64,000 bases of DNA from positions 3,449,861 through 3,513,860 of the forward strand of contig NC_135564.1 in assembly GCF_964340395.1 (NCBI RefSeq), given 5' to 3'. The notes beneath the pieces are model-generated. The model worked only from the letters and a program-made list of their open reading frames with translations. It was not told the origin of the DNA and did no database searches. This document shows positions 48,268 to 61,100 of this stretch, one piece after another. The position numbers were made by a program, and so were the translations under genes. Position 1 is the first letter of the stretch. Every line of letters starts with the position of its first letter. This DNA comes from Glandiceps talaboti. Taxonomy: Eukaryota > Hemichordata > Enteropneusta > Spengelidae.

Positions 48268-48748
48268 TCGATGACTTTCGAGTTTTTGAATTGCATATAT
48301 TCAGCGGCGTAAGAATGTTTACCGTACGAATGCTTACTGTAAGAAATCGTTTGAAATATTTACGTCAATATTCCTATCGTTACTTTACATTCTTATTAAC
48401 AACGTATCGGATTTAAGTGAAAAAGTGACAAGCACATTTTCCTGACTGTATGCGCCGATAACCAAGCAACCGAAGCTTGTAACACGGAAACACATAAATG
48501 AAAACATTTGAAGAGTCTATACCTCCACAAATTAAAAAACAAACATGTACAACAGGAAGATTTTAAGCGTTTAGTCTATCATATCGACATCGACATAGGT
48601 ACAAACTTACCACAAGAACTATTAACACATCAGCAAAACGACAGAACAAACAAGACATTCATATTTATATCGTGTTGCTAGGGCCACTTTTGAGAAGATG
48701 TTTTGAAGAAAATCTGCATAATAACACTTTCAGAAACATCTCATCAAG

Positions 48749-49203
48749 TTTCAGACTCATTGACCAAGTACTTTTTGAGATATAATTTTTGTGACCAAAA
48801 ATGAACATTGTTACACCTAATTTGCATATCACTCATGGAATCATTCCTTCGTTCATACATCCCTTGATGCATCCCCATTAAATTTCAGCCCAATCTGCTC
48901 AGTGGTTTTGGAATTTAAGATTTTTGACCAAAAACACACATTTTTAGCTCTAATTTGCATAACACTGATGTGACCATCAGTGAATCATGAACAATTCTTA
49001 GTAAAAACACCCTGAAGGCTGTTTCACCAAAATTTCAGCCCAATCTACCCAGTAGTTTTTGAGTTTAAGTTTTTTGACCAAAAATCACATTTTTTGACCC
49101 AAATCACAAACCGGTGGTAAGATCATTTTGATTTGAACAATTTCCCAACTAGACACCACCAAATATCATAGCAATCGGTTCATCTGTTTTAGACTTTAAG
49201 TTG

Positions 49204-49250
<47 letters not shown>
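48749..49250 (+). repeat. Interspersed element built of about four diverged units, ending in (AC)n
   Basis: Units begin near 48749, 48883, 49033 and 49164. They share a frame such as TTTCAGCCCAATCTxCxCAG, then GTTTTxGA..TTAAG and TTTTTGACCAAAAA; two also share TAATTTGCATA. The last ends in (AC)n at 49207-49250. No coding capacity. It has the look of a high-copy non-autonomous repeat, though only one copy is visible here. Confidence 0.65.
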
Positions 49251-49254
<4 letters not shown>

Positions 49255-49510
49255 GCCGGGCGATCCCCATATCACTACTGAACCTACTGAACCAGTTGAG
49301 TTGTGCTAAAAACCGCCCAGTATCCCACAGAGCTAATACTAACAAGGGAAGATAATTACCAGTAAATTGGTAGTCGTTATAGAGACTGTAAAAACATAAG
49401 CGTTCTCAATTTCCTTTGAATTATTAATGTGGCCCATCCTTATCCACGGGATGTATTAGAAACTGGCTTCGATATTTTACAATCTGTTATTTCTTACGTA
49501 ATGAAATTGA

Positions 49511-49553
49511 CAAGTGACGTCATAGGATTTCAAAAAGTGACGTCATAGGATTT
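49511..49553 (+). repeat. Tandem 23-bp duplication, each copy with a full CRE palindrome
   Basis: AAGTGACGTCATAGGATTTC occurs twice in direct tandem. TGACGTCA is at 49515-49522 and 49538-49545, about 2.7 kb upstream of gene 2. Confidence 0.9.
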
Positions 49554-49891
49554 CAATGTAAAGGTTAATTTCAAAGCAATGAGTCGACAGTATAATTGTT
49601 AATCTAATAATATTATATGTGGTATTATTAAAGAACTAATAGAATTTATACCCCACCGTATCAAAGTTTGTTGAGGTTATCCCTGTGTTGTGATGCCCCG
49701 ATGTCAAATCAAATTGGTGCTGGATACGATATTATTAAAGTTTAATAGTATTTAGGAAAACTGAAGAATAAAATGTATGATTCCGCGTACTACTTATTCT
49801 CGCCTACCGGCTCGAATTTTTATTAGGCCGCGGAATCACACTCGGTGCATTATGACGTAAAACTACCAGACCATTTAACACATGTACAAGA

Positions 49892-49990
49892 CTTTACTGT
49901 GTCTAACTTTACTGTGTCTTTTGAACCTCGATGTATTTACTGTGTCTTTTGAACTTCAATGTATTAAACTTACTGTGTCTTTTGAACTCC
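49892..49990 (+). repeat. Short tandem repeat of about 27-33 bp, three to four copies
   Basis: TTACTGTGTCTTTTGAAC recurs, interleaved with TTCAATGTATT-like spacers. The first copy is truncated. Confidence 0.8.
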
Positions 49991-51528
49991 AATTCAAGAC
50001 AAAAACAACACAAGCCAATGACTGGTTTATATATGTAATGATCTATTCATCAGACTGTTTCCCAGTCAATCGGTCATTTAAGCAGGCAACTTAGCCAGGC
50101 AGACAACTATAAGTTTATTTTGACTTTAAAAAAATACTTTTCTTCCTTTTAAGCCAACTGGTCCCTATGTATATATTATTAATATAGTTTAGTCAGTCAG
50201 TCAGCCAGTCTGTCTGTAAGTCATCATTCACCTACATGCAAACTTGCACACTGCCTGACAGACTGAGTCACCCAGTCACAAGTAAACCAACAACCCATCC
50301 ACCCACCTACTAACTCGCTCACTCACTTACTCACTCTTACATGTAAAACTATAAGTTAGATAACCTTAAAATGATCCTGTCCTAACCTTAAAATAAATGT
50401 AAAGAAAATGAAAAACATACGACTAATGACTGAATGATAAGTGAACCAATACGTTAATACATAGAAAAAACAAGTTATTCACCAGAAGGTTGATACGTCC
50501 GATCTAACCCGATTTATTGTTTGCTACAAGAGAAATGCATTCTTGTCATCACCTGGCAACTATCTCCGATGTAATGTCTAGAGGAAAGAGAATCGTCAGT
50601 ATTGCTAATCCGTCCCTGATCGTGGTGCTGTCAAATTATGAAAGAGTTTTGTGTAAACCTGATGTTGTGCAATTAAAAGATTCGCATCATCGAGACAAAA
50701 TACTTCACATAGAGCTTGGAGACTTTTATTCCATAGATCAAACCCGGATATTAAAACAAACAGGTGTGAATAAAGCTCATTACTTGAAGTCCCGAATCTC
50801 ACATACAGGTGATACTAAGGATAGGTTTATGACAGTGTCATTAACAATGATGTAGAGTGTGTTCCATATGTTGTATCATGTGATGAGTAGCCTCTCATTC
50901 CGTACTGACATATCGATCGTTGTGTAAAGTCTAGATGAAATAGGCTGACGCTTGATTGAGCAAATTATAGATTTAAAGGGATAGCTAGAGACTAGCATTC
51001 GAATTGAATACAACTCTGAAATATTGTTTTCTCATTTCAAAATATCTCTTTGTAATTTTTCTTTTGGAATAGTCATGCATTTATGTCACTATGATGATAA
51101 TTGGCTTTTATTATGAATTCTATTCGTGATAATTCAACACAACGACCTCACTTTATATATGTAGCTATCAGCCAGGCGACTGTCTGCGATCATAACTAAG
51201 GTCTCCATTTGAAATTGTTGGTCGATTTTTCCACTTCTACCTTATAGAGTGGATGTCATGAAAACATGTCCGGCGTTGTTATGGATATGAAGAAGTCTAC
51301 AAAAGAACGATTTCGAGACACAGACTATTGTTACAATTGCTATGTTATTCAATGTCCATTATTACTGCAGTTTTATTTTCCTCTCATTATGTGTTATATT
51401 GCTACGACTAAATGTCGATCTTGTAATTTTAACCCGTTTATTTTTCAACAAAACGACGGATACATGTACGTCCTCGTATCAAAGTCCATGTACCACACAA
51501 AGTGTAAACCGTGTTCAGCGCTTTTACA

Positions 51529-51590
51529 CACACAGACACAGACACACACACAGACACACACAAACACACACACACACACACACACACATA
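51529..51590 (+). repeat. (CA)n with CAGA variants
   Basis: Dinucleotide array about 650 bases upstream of gene 2. Confidence 0.94.
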
Positions 51591-52089
51591 CATGAGCTTT
51601 CTTTGCTACAATTTTACGGCGAAATTAAATGTTCGAACGTCAATCATGAATTATATATAGGTCATAACCCTTTAATATTGTCTCTATTAAATGAGCTTTT
51701 ATGATTGCGTCTTAATATTGCTGAAATAAATAAAACCAGATGAGCGACAATGAAGCTTACACTGATGCAGCCACGTGGTATGTAAGATATTAACATAATT
51801 TTGTAATCCGGTAGAACGCAGTCAAGTGCGACCATATATTGTGTTCATTGGTCGGGGACCTTGTTTCAAAACACTATCTGCTATGCCCACCCTTCATCGA
51901 AGCTTTCACTCTTAGTTTACTGCTGTTGTTTTACTCGATTTGCTGCATTCGGGATGCAAAGAGCGTCATGGGGATACAGTGCGCAGTGACTCGAACTATT
52001 AACAACGTGTTGAGTTGGTCTAGTGTTCACAGCTGCCATTTGGTTTTATAGACGTTCAAGACACACTCATTCATTTCTTTGTTTTCCAG

Positions 52090-52244
52090 GTTACAAAGAT
52101 GCATTTGTAAAGAGGGAAGAAGGGTAGGAAAGCCTACGACGTCGCACAATTCTACAAGACTGGAAGAACTTTACGCAGTAATTTCCAACATCTATACCTA
52201 CAACAGCAACGGTGTATTTATCAGACAATATATAGGCAATCACT
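52090..52244 (+). other. Gene 2 5' UTR part of first recognised exon, with a 3-codon upstream ORF
   Basis: A good acceptor (ttctttgttttccag) ends at 52089, so the 5' UTR is probably spliced to an exon farther left. An in-frame TAG at 52233-52235 precedes the start ATG. A minimal upstream ORF, ATG CAT TTG TAA at 52099-52110, could reduce translation. Confidence 0.55.
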
Positions 52245-52941
52245 ATGGTTCATGTAATATTCCCATGTATTGTTGTCATGCTACATATGGTATCGCTGAC
52301 CTCTGCAAAGGTGTTTCATCTCGGCGTGTTGCTACCCTGGGACGGGTTTTGGGCTGTCGGTCCAAATGTAGCTGGTGCTGTCAATGTTGCTTTGGACGAT
52401 ATTCATAGTGAGCCAAAATTCTCTGCAATACACGATGGGGGTCACAATTTTACTTATTCGTGGCGTAATGACGAATGTATTGCTAGCATTGGACTATGGC
52501 AAACAGTTGACATGTGGTCAAACAAATTCGATGGGAGAGGTGTGGACGCTTTTATTGGGTCTGGTTGCAGCGTAGTGTGCGAACCAACTGGACTACTCAC
52601 AGCAAAATGGCAGTTACCTCACGTGTCATGGAATGCAGCTAGCAAATTACTCAGTGATAAAGGTTTGTATCCAACCTTTGCCAGAACTGTGGCACCGTAT
52701 ACAAAATTAACTGGGTTTTTCCTTTCGATATTTCAACATTATAACTGGACACACATAGCTATCCTTACTTCCAATGAAAACCTATGGAAGAGTGCCGCGC
52801 TCGTGATACAGGACGAACTGACTGAAAATGGAATCGTCGTTTCAGCATTTGAAGAATTTAGCCCCGGGCACAAAGAATCAACGATCGAAGACATTCAAAA
52901 GCAACACCGCGCTGTTGAAAATGCAGCTCATGTGTCTAGAG
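52245..52941 (+). CDS. Gene 2 coding exon 1: signal peptide and N-terminal lobe of the ligand-binding domain
   Basis: One 697-base coding exon ending at a consensus gtaagt donor (52942), phase 1. Long first coding exons covering most of this domain are also seen in vertebrate natriuretic receptors. The two close cysteines in GCSVVCEPTG follow the pattern I associate with invertebrate receptor cyclases. Confidence 0.93.
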
Positions 52942-55900
52942 GTAAGTGGTGAACTACTTTCGATTCCATATTTGTCATACATTGGAAAACGTACCATGAC
53001 AAATGTCTGGAATCGCAACAACATCGGCTCTGATTTTCCTGTAAAAGTTGTGGGTCTTGGCACGCCAAGAAATTTCGCATGTGCGTCTAGTTTTTGTTAG
53101 GGGACATTTCGTGTTTAGATCTGGTTTGCCAGAACAATCGAATCCTAAATATTTATATCATTAACTGAGGACCTAAAATGTGGTAGATATATAGAGGCTG
53201 AAAGTCACAATCTCAAATTCAAACTGACAGAGTAATTCCCATAGGTTTTGTGTTGAGAGGCGGGAACGTGAGTGTAGTGCAAATCAAGAGCTACTGAAAG
53301 TGTGACTGGAAGTATACTGAAGCATGCCAGTAAGACAGATCTTTACCGTCTCTATGATATAATTCATACATGTAAATTACAGTCGTAAATAATATACACT
53401 ATAAAATTGAAGCAAACAGATTAGCATTGGGGTGTACACAAGCAATTAATATAATAACATTTCTGGGTTCGATTTATGTCAAAGGATGTTTCAATCATGG
53501 GAAACGGGCAATACTGGTAATGCTACTAAAGTTAAATTTGAGTAAGAAATAAAAGGAAAGGGAGAGAGATATAGAGAGAGTGGTGTTTATAACTTGATAT
53601 TTTTTACATTTACCTTCTGATAAAAAAGAAACACATACGACTAGAATTTCATTATGTTTGTCTGCATACTGCTCAGCAACGATAGCCGAATGATATCAGT
53701 GTATTCATAACCACAAATGGGATTGTACGTTATTTTAATGAAATACCTCAACATGAACAAATACATGGATTGTTTTATTCAAACTAAAAGAAATAAATGT
53801 AAAATTGCAATGCCTGTCGCCAATGTTGTCGATAAGACTCGACAGAACAAACAGCCAATTTAATAGTTTATAGTGAGTAAAATCATGTGAGGTAGGACGC
53901 TTGAGCTGTCTCCAAATTACTTAATACTGTCTGTTTTAGAGTGAGTTGCTGTGTCAAACTTAAGATATCTTACATTTTTAATAGAAGTTTAGAAGTTTGT
54001 GTCAGTTACATATGGTAATACTAAGCTTCTTATGACAACGATTGGAATTCTCTTTCATTAGTGAGGAAGATATTCTACAGTTAAACGTAGACGAATCATT
54101 CGGTCAGACTATTTACTTATTAGTAATTAGCAAAATTATCTTTACGAGTAATGTGATTATAAAGAAATTATGCTCATAGGCAATGGTGGTATAAATAGTA
54201 CAGAAAAAGCTTTTAATCAGCATAAAATGTAAATTAATGAAACAATGAGAGCAAATGCTTAAAACGTTATAGCTAGTGGTGCATAATTGGTAAGACAGTA
54301 TCGCTACTTTCCAATGTGTGTCTCGACAACATGCTAGAGTTCATCTTTGTCTATTTCTACTCTACAAATTAACAAGTGCCTAGAGAAATTATCATGGTGG
54401 TGCTAATATCAATAACACTAATTGGGCAAGTGGAATGGAGTATTTCCTAAGACTCGTAAAGTACTTGCAACCAATGGCCGACAGGAATCATTTCTATTCA
54501 TGCCATATGGACGTACAATGGACACGCAACCTTGTTTACTCCAGAGACGCAAAGACGTGGGTCTAATTTTAGTTAGCCTGTCTCACTCGGAAATTCTGTA
54601 CAATAGACCCAACCCCTTCAATCAGGAACGTATTACTCTATCTTTCATTCGAGTATACACGAGTACATTTATAATGGCGTGGAGATGGGCACAAGTGTGT
54701 TCATCCGGGATCTACTTAAGTTTCGGCTTCATTTGAAGTACATGCACTAGCACTCCAGATGCGAATCATTGGAGACAATCATGTTCAAATGAAATTTGAC
54801 AGTGAATATTTCTCGTGTTCGCTTTCAAATGTGACAGATTTTATAACATGCACTTCGACTTTCGTCTTAAATTCAAAAGATTGTTTGTTTTAAACCATTA
54901 GACGCCACTATAAGTTATTGTGTATCTTTGTTTTCACCCAGATACGTATGATTATAATAATGCTCTACTGATAACAAGAACATACAGCACACAAATTTGT
55001 TTAAACCTTCGATGAGGAACATAAACTCAAGTTGTCAAATTAATTCGCTGAATGATATGATGTGTTATCTCATTTTAACTTTAATCATAAATCATAAATC
55101 TCTCTAAAAAAATTGTTCCATTACTATATCAGACGACTTGAACGCTGGTCCGTTTGGCTAAAACCCCGAATCGAACGACAGTTGGGATTCCTTTTACCAT
55201 ACCTCCGTGCTTTTACTAAAGGAATCAAACAATGAAAAAAAAACAGGCGTGACGTTGCGATCACAAATTTCATAGCATTGGCACACTTTGAAATTCTTTC
55301 AGAATCTCAATCTGACGTATATTAAAATTATTTGTACATATCTTGTTTTCATGTCTGTGGTTCAAGTACCGAACATAATCAGCATGATGTGTGTGAATTA
55401 CAATTTTTTGGAGAAGTTCGGCATTAAGTACAGGAAGTGGTAATTTAAATTTGGCCTATATTGTTTCTAAAACTTAACCCCAAGTATTCTAAGATATAGT
55501 GAAGTTCAGTAGATAACATTTCAGATATCACCCTTTTCGAAAATAATGCATAATAGTGTTGATAAATTGATCCTCCCTAGTGAGCATAAACCCCTTCTTT
55601 TTGACAATAACGTTCAAAATTGTAGGTAGATTGGGCCTAGGCGACCTACTTTCCCATTCCTCTCCTCTTCTACGAGCGACAGTTTTAGATATTTCCTTAA
55701 CAGTTTTATCGGGAAACACAGGCAACAAAGATCATTATTGACAAAACACTTTAAATATTTCCTTTGTAGTAAAATGGTTTTACAGCAAATAATATCACCT
55801 GAATGAAAGCTTTTATAGAAATAAAGTCACTGAATTAATAAAATCCCCTCTTTGAAAATTTACCGCTACGCAATGCCAACATTACTTGTTTTCTGTGATC

Positions 55901-58061
55901 ACAGAAGGTTTATCAAAGTATTCTAAAAATTTCACTAATTTTAATAAGGACGATAACCTTTACCTGTGTCTGGCTCATTTGTCAAGGAACATCTAGAATC
56001 GTATTAATCTAGCAAAAGGGAAATGAAATTTCACTTTATCTTCGGAATTGAATGACAAACGAAAACAAGTCGTAATTACCATTCTTTTGGTAAATACGAT
56101 ATTTACTATAGAGCCTGATACATGATTTTATCGGAACACTTTTCTTCAGTATAAATAACCCGAAATTGTGCATTTGAAAAGTCAATTAGACGTTCTACCA
56201 CAGTTAGGTTTCATATTATAAGCGGTTGGAGAAAAGAGCTTTGTCGATGAAAATATTGAGCTTTCTACATATTCGGGGATGTCTTCATGTTTCAACCCTG
56301 TATCTGTTCATGTGACGTAGAGTTATGTGATTTGAATGTGATAACAGATATGCTCACGATACGGACACGACAGTATAAATGCAACAACAATTCATTTTTA
56401 CTGTGTGGGAAATAACACCCTGCTGCTGCCCATAGCACCTGGACGACTATAAACCAAGTTGTCATGAATTGCAAGTAGTGTAATATCCCTGCTTGTCCCA
56501 GAACAGTTGACGGAATGCAAGCAGTTTACAATTGACGCCAATTCAATGAAAACATTTTATTTGTTCCACTCCCTTGTCGTTCGTTGCAAGACGTGCATTA
56601 TGAATAATAAAATGAATAATTTTATGATCAACTGAGGACCATAGTAATCGAAAGCACGATAGTTTCTACGAGTATGATTTGCGATCCTAGAGCTGTTATT
56701 GTCTAACAATATTTGGACGCGATGATTGAAAACAACAGTTTTTATTAATGACACTGAAATGCCACTTGGACATGTAATTACAACACCGCCTATGTATCTC
56801 ATCTCAATTATTGTGAATAAAAGGACACCAGGCGTTTAATATAAACATTGAATTATAATCGAAGGTCTGCCATATTTCGAAGCATATGTGGAGGCCGTTG
56901 TTGATTATTCATCTACGAATTTATTTATACTCTCCAAAATATCAGTATTTTGATGTTTATAGTTTTTCGTAGGTGGAGCAATTAAAGCATTTGCTACCAT
57001 TACGCAATCTTCTTGTCCTTTTTTTTAAATTACCGACTATTACGAAATATCGTACAGATTACAAAGCTGCTGTCACAATGGGTAGAAATAGCATTTTAAT
57101 GTATTTTCAATGATTGCTTCTAATAGGCATTGTATTTTCAGCATGTAATATGTACTGGATGCTATCGGGGATATTTCTGTTGTTTAGGCAAGTAGCGGGA
57201 TACTTTCACCTTATGAACTGCGCAGAAGACGTCATAGCTTAGGTCAAACTACCAATTATCCTTTTGGAAAATTGTCTGTTATGATGTAAAAAGCCACATT
57301 CAGTTCTGCAATTCACAAACAATAGCAACGACAAGATCTATCAAAACCCAATTATGTATTTTCAAATAAAAGTGTGATTAGTGCGAGAATCTAATGATTA
57401 TAAATGATGAATTATCTGAACAATTTATACTCGGAAAAATACTAGAGTAAACTATTGCGATTATACATCATTAAGACTTACGAGAACTAATCGAAATATT
57501 AAAAGAAAGGAAACGCCTGAAATATTGTGAATGTGAACTAATTCATTCTGATAGATGAAATACAACAAGTTCTGTCTAGGCCAGTGGAAAATTTGTACGG
57601 ACGTAATATTGAAAGATAAATATCTACTATCGACACTTAGATCTACACACAATGTGCCGATCTTTTCAGAAAGTCTATTACGTTCAAAGACTGGGTATAC
57701 AACACATTTATCTGCGGAGGAAATTTGCATGTAATATTGGATGCTAAATATACACAAAAAATAATGTTTTAAGAAATAGAATATATATCTACTCAGGCCA
57801 GTATAGTTGCATATTTGATAGTAAGCATATATTGTAACTTATACAGTGGTACGTATTTTACAGCTGATGGCTGTATTGCCAAATCATTCCTTTTGAGAAA
57901 ATAAATAGGTTCTCTCTGTTATGTTCAACCAAAAGCAAACTGGCACGAGACCCTATGTCCAACCAAACGTTAATGTAACTTAAGTTTACATGAACACACA
58001 TGTGCTGGTAGGCAGGCATGTGGGCAGGCATGTGGGCAGGCACGCGCACAGACACACACAC

Positions 58062-58139
<78 letters not shown>

Positions 58140-61100
58140 GCGCATGCATGCATACATACATACATACATACATACATACATACATACACACACACATCCA
58201 CACCCCCCCCCCACACACACACACACACACATACATACATACATACATACATACATACATACATACATACATACATACATACATACATACATACATACAT
58301 ACATACATACATACATGCATGCATGCATGCATGCATGCATGCATGCATGCATGCATACATATCAATAATATTATATCATTAACATAGATCAACGACCCTG
58401 GTCAAACCACTCAGATAAACAGAATGAATAATGACGTCGAACATAGACTGAAACGCACTGGATACAGCAATTGTTACCTCTAGTCGACTGCTAATCAATC
58501 TCATTTTTAAATACCATCCATTAACAGAAAGAGACGAAATGGAAATTAAATATGCATGCATTTTTTTTATTATGCATTCAAAATACCATGGATTCTTTGC
58601 TGTAAACTCATAACATGTTAGTCCCAAGTCTATTTCAAATTAATAAACTATAACCTAAATTGACAGGCTTTTCCTGATGGAAATCAAGTACGTTGTGACA
58701 GCAGTATAGTATTAACAAAATTTGTTTTGTAAAACATTAAACTATTTAGTACATCTTTTCCATATATTTGGTGACTGACAGTTGGTGCACTAGATTTATG
58801 TGATTCATTGAAAAATTAATTAGTCTCTCTAGCTTGTGGATAGGATTGATGCGTAACAGAATACTGTATAGCTTATATCTGTAATGAAGACGACGTCTTT
58901 GCGAAATCCCCGACTCGATTCTAAGGATATATTATCTTGTCATTTTCAAGTTATTGTTAAAAGACGTTGACTGTACCGGTAATACTGAAAATTCTTGAAT
59001 TAAATCAGACAAGGTGTCTTAAACGTTTCTGAAACGTGACCAATATCTATTACAAATGTCATTTGAGGGATATCTTTCATGTGATTTCACACGGAGACAA
59101 GTAGTGTTTACAGGGGGAGTCTGTAGTCTGTTACCCATGACGCCTGAGGTACTAGTAATAGTATATGGAGCTTAGACTCCCCGTTTTACTCTTGAAGGAG
59201 ATGTACTAGTGAGTATGTGGGATTATGTGTAACTGTCCGTCTGACCGTGTGTGTGTGTGTGTGTGTCTGTGTCTGTGTCTACGAAATCTCAAACATAGCT
59301 GATTAATGAATTTGGCACAACGTTTTCTTACAGTTACCAGTTCTGTGCTTATCAATTAACTTTATTTAGTATTTTTTAGTCATAATATGACAATGATACT
59401 TTGATGTAGCTAATTTTGGTAAAACAGTGTATGACTAAACTTTTATGAATTCATGTATACTGATTTAACTAATTAGCATAATTTTGTAAATTGATAATTT
59501 CCCAGTATAATAGACTTCGCAACCTGTATAAGAAATAATACGTATAGCTTACTATGATATATAGATCCTTTTTGGTGTGTGTGTGTGTGTGGGGGGGGGG
59601 GGGGTGTAACATATGGACCAGGGACGCTACTATGTCTTTCTTCATGAAATTCCTAAAACAATGTCCGCTACTCTGTCTTTCCTCATGAAATTCCTAAAAC
59701 AATCTCGACATTTAAGGAATTGTTTGGATCGGAAATCGCTTAAGAAGAATCGTCGTCAGTTAATCAAAGCTATACCCTGTTGATTTACATTTATGATTTG
59801 ATAATGATATATCTCACCCTGTCAACATATACACTCTCAGAGGCATCACAGGAGAATTCCCCGAACCTATTATCATCAAAATTTGATGAGACTTGCAAAC
59901 ATACATTTTGAGTTTTATTAATGATTTATAAAAAGTGGCACGCGATCTCTTTAAACATGAAATAGATAAGGATTAAATATGCATGATGTAGGCAGAAAAG
60001 TAGTTAAGGCTCCAGTAAGTTAGGCTCGTAGTACACATTTGATCGTATGTCGGATATATGAAATATAATGTCTTCATGCATTTGCAAATCATTATTCAAA
60101 ATTGATATTTTATAGATATCGTCAATAATTGAGAGAGAAATGTACACTATGTTTGTAGATGGTGCACCGTGTGCCACACTAGATATTATATGTGCGTGCG
60201 AGTCGTAACACAATCTGTGTTTATAAGCTTATCTGTAATAAAATTAACGATCAAACTATATAATATCAATTTTGGTGCATGCTTTGTAATAGGGATTTCA
60301 TAGCCGCTTAGCATACGTATAGTAATTTAGGTCAGTGGTTTGTATATTGTGCCTAAATACGAGGTTTGTGAGGTCAGCAGGTTGATGTTGTAGTATGCTT
60401 CAATCGGTTGTGTACCTTTTAAGTTACAAAGATCACCCCCATCCCCAAATCGTGTAAAGACCGGTGGTACGTTGATCCTTAGTCTTCTTTGTTAATATGT
60501 TGTTCCTGTCCTATACTCAGATATTTAAATACTAACCCAATAGGGAACTTGCAATCCAGACTGAGTATGCTCAGATGCAAAAGGACTATGGGATTATCTT
60601 AGGTTATCGTATTACCTAATCTGGAGCTACAAAAATAAACCTCCCACAATGGTCAGGGTGACTATGAATTTATCATTTGTGGTTACAAACAATATAACAA
60701 TATTGTTCATAATACTAATTGATTAGCATTTATTATCACATTTCCCATGATGCAACATTCAACATGGCGGGTTTGCCAGTTCCCTATTATGGCACATACG
60801 TTTTGGGTTTCGTCAACTATAATATATTTCAGAATGGTCATTTGCAAGGACACATAAAGTAATATTTTCATAGGGCATCGGAAATAATTTGTTAGAAATG
60901 TCAACATTTCAACTAAGCACCCAATACTAATTGAGTAATAAAGCTGGTTAATCTCCGATTAGTGTCGCACCTTAGCGGGCTTTTGCAAGGTCATAGGTGA
61001 TAATTTGTGTTCAGCTTGAAAAACCATACCTTGCCACTTATGTATATGCATGATGAATAGATAGATGTTTTAATTGAGCAAAGTGCTAAAGGTAAAACAT

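Noticed and set aside
50517-50855. 112-codon plus-strand frame upstream of gene 2
   Set aside because: Reads as mixed sequence without a known fold, with no Kozak or splice context that I could support.
54422-54736. 104-codon plus-strand frame in the gene 2 intron
   Set aside because: Would interrupt a protein alignment that is continuous between the flanking exons. No family recognised.
57858-58392. Long frames on both strands made of Tyr-Ile, Met-Tyr-Val-Cys and His-Thr repeats
   Set aside because: Direct translations of dinucleotide and tetranucleotide arrays, open in several frames at once.
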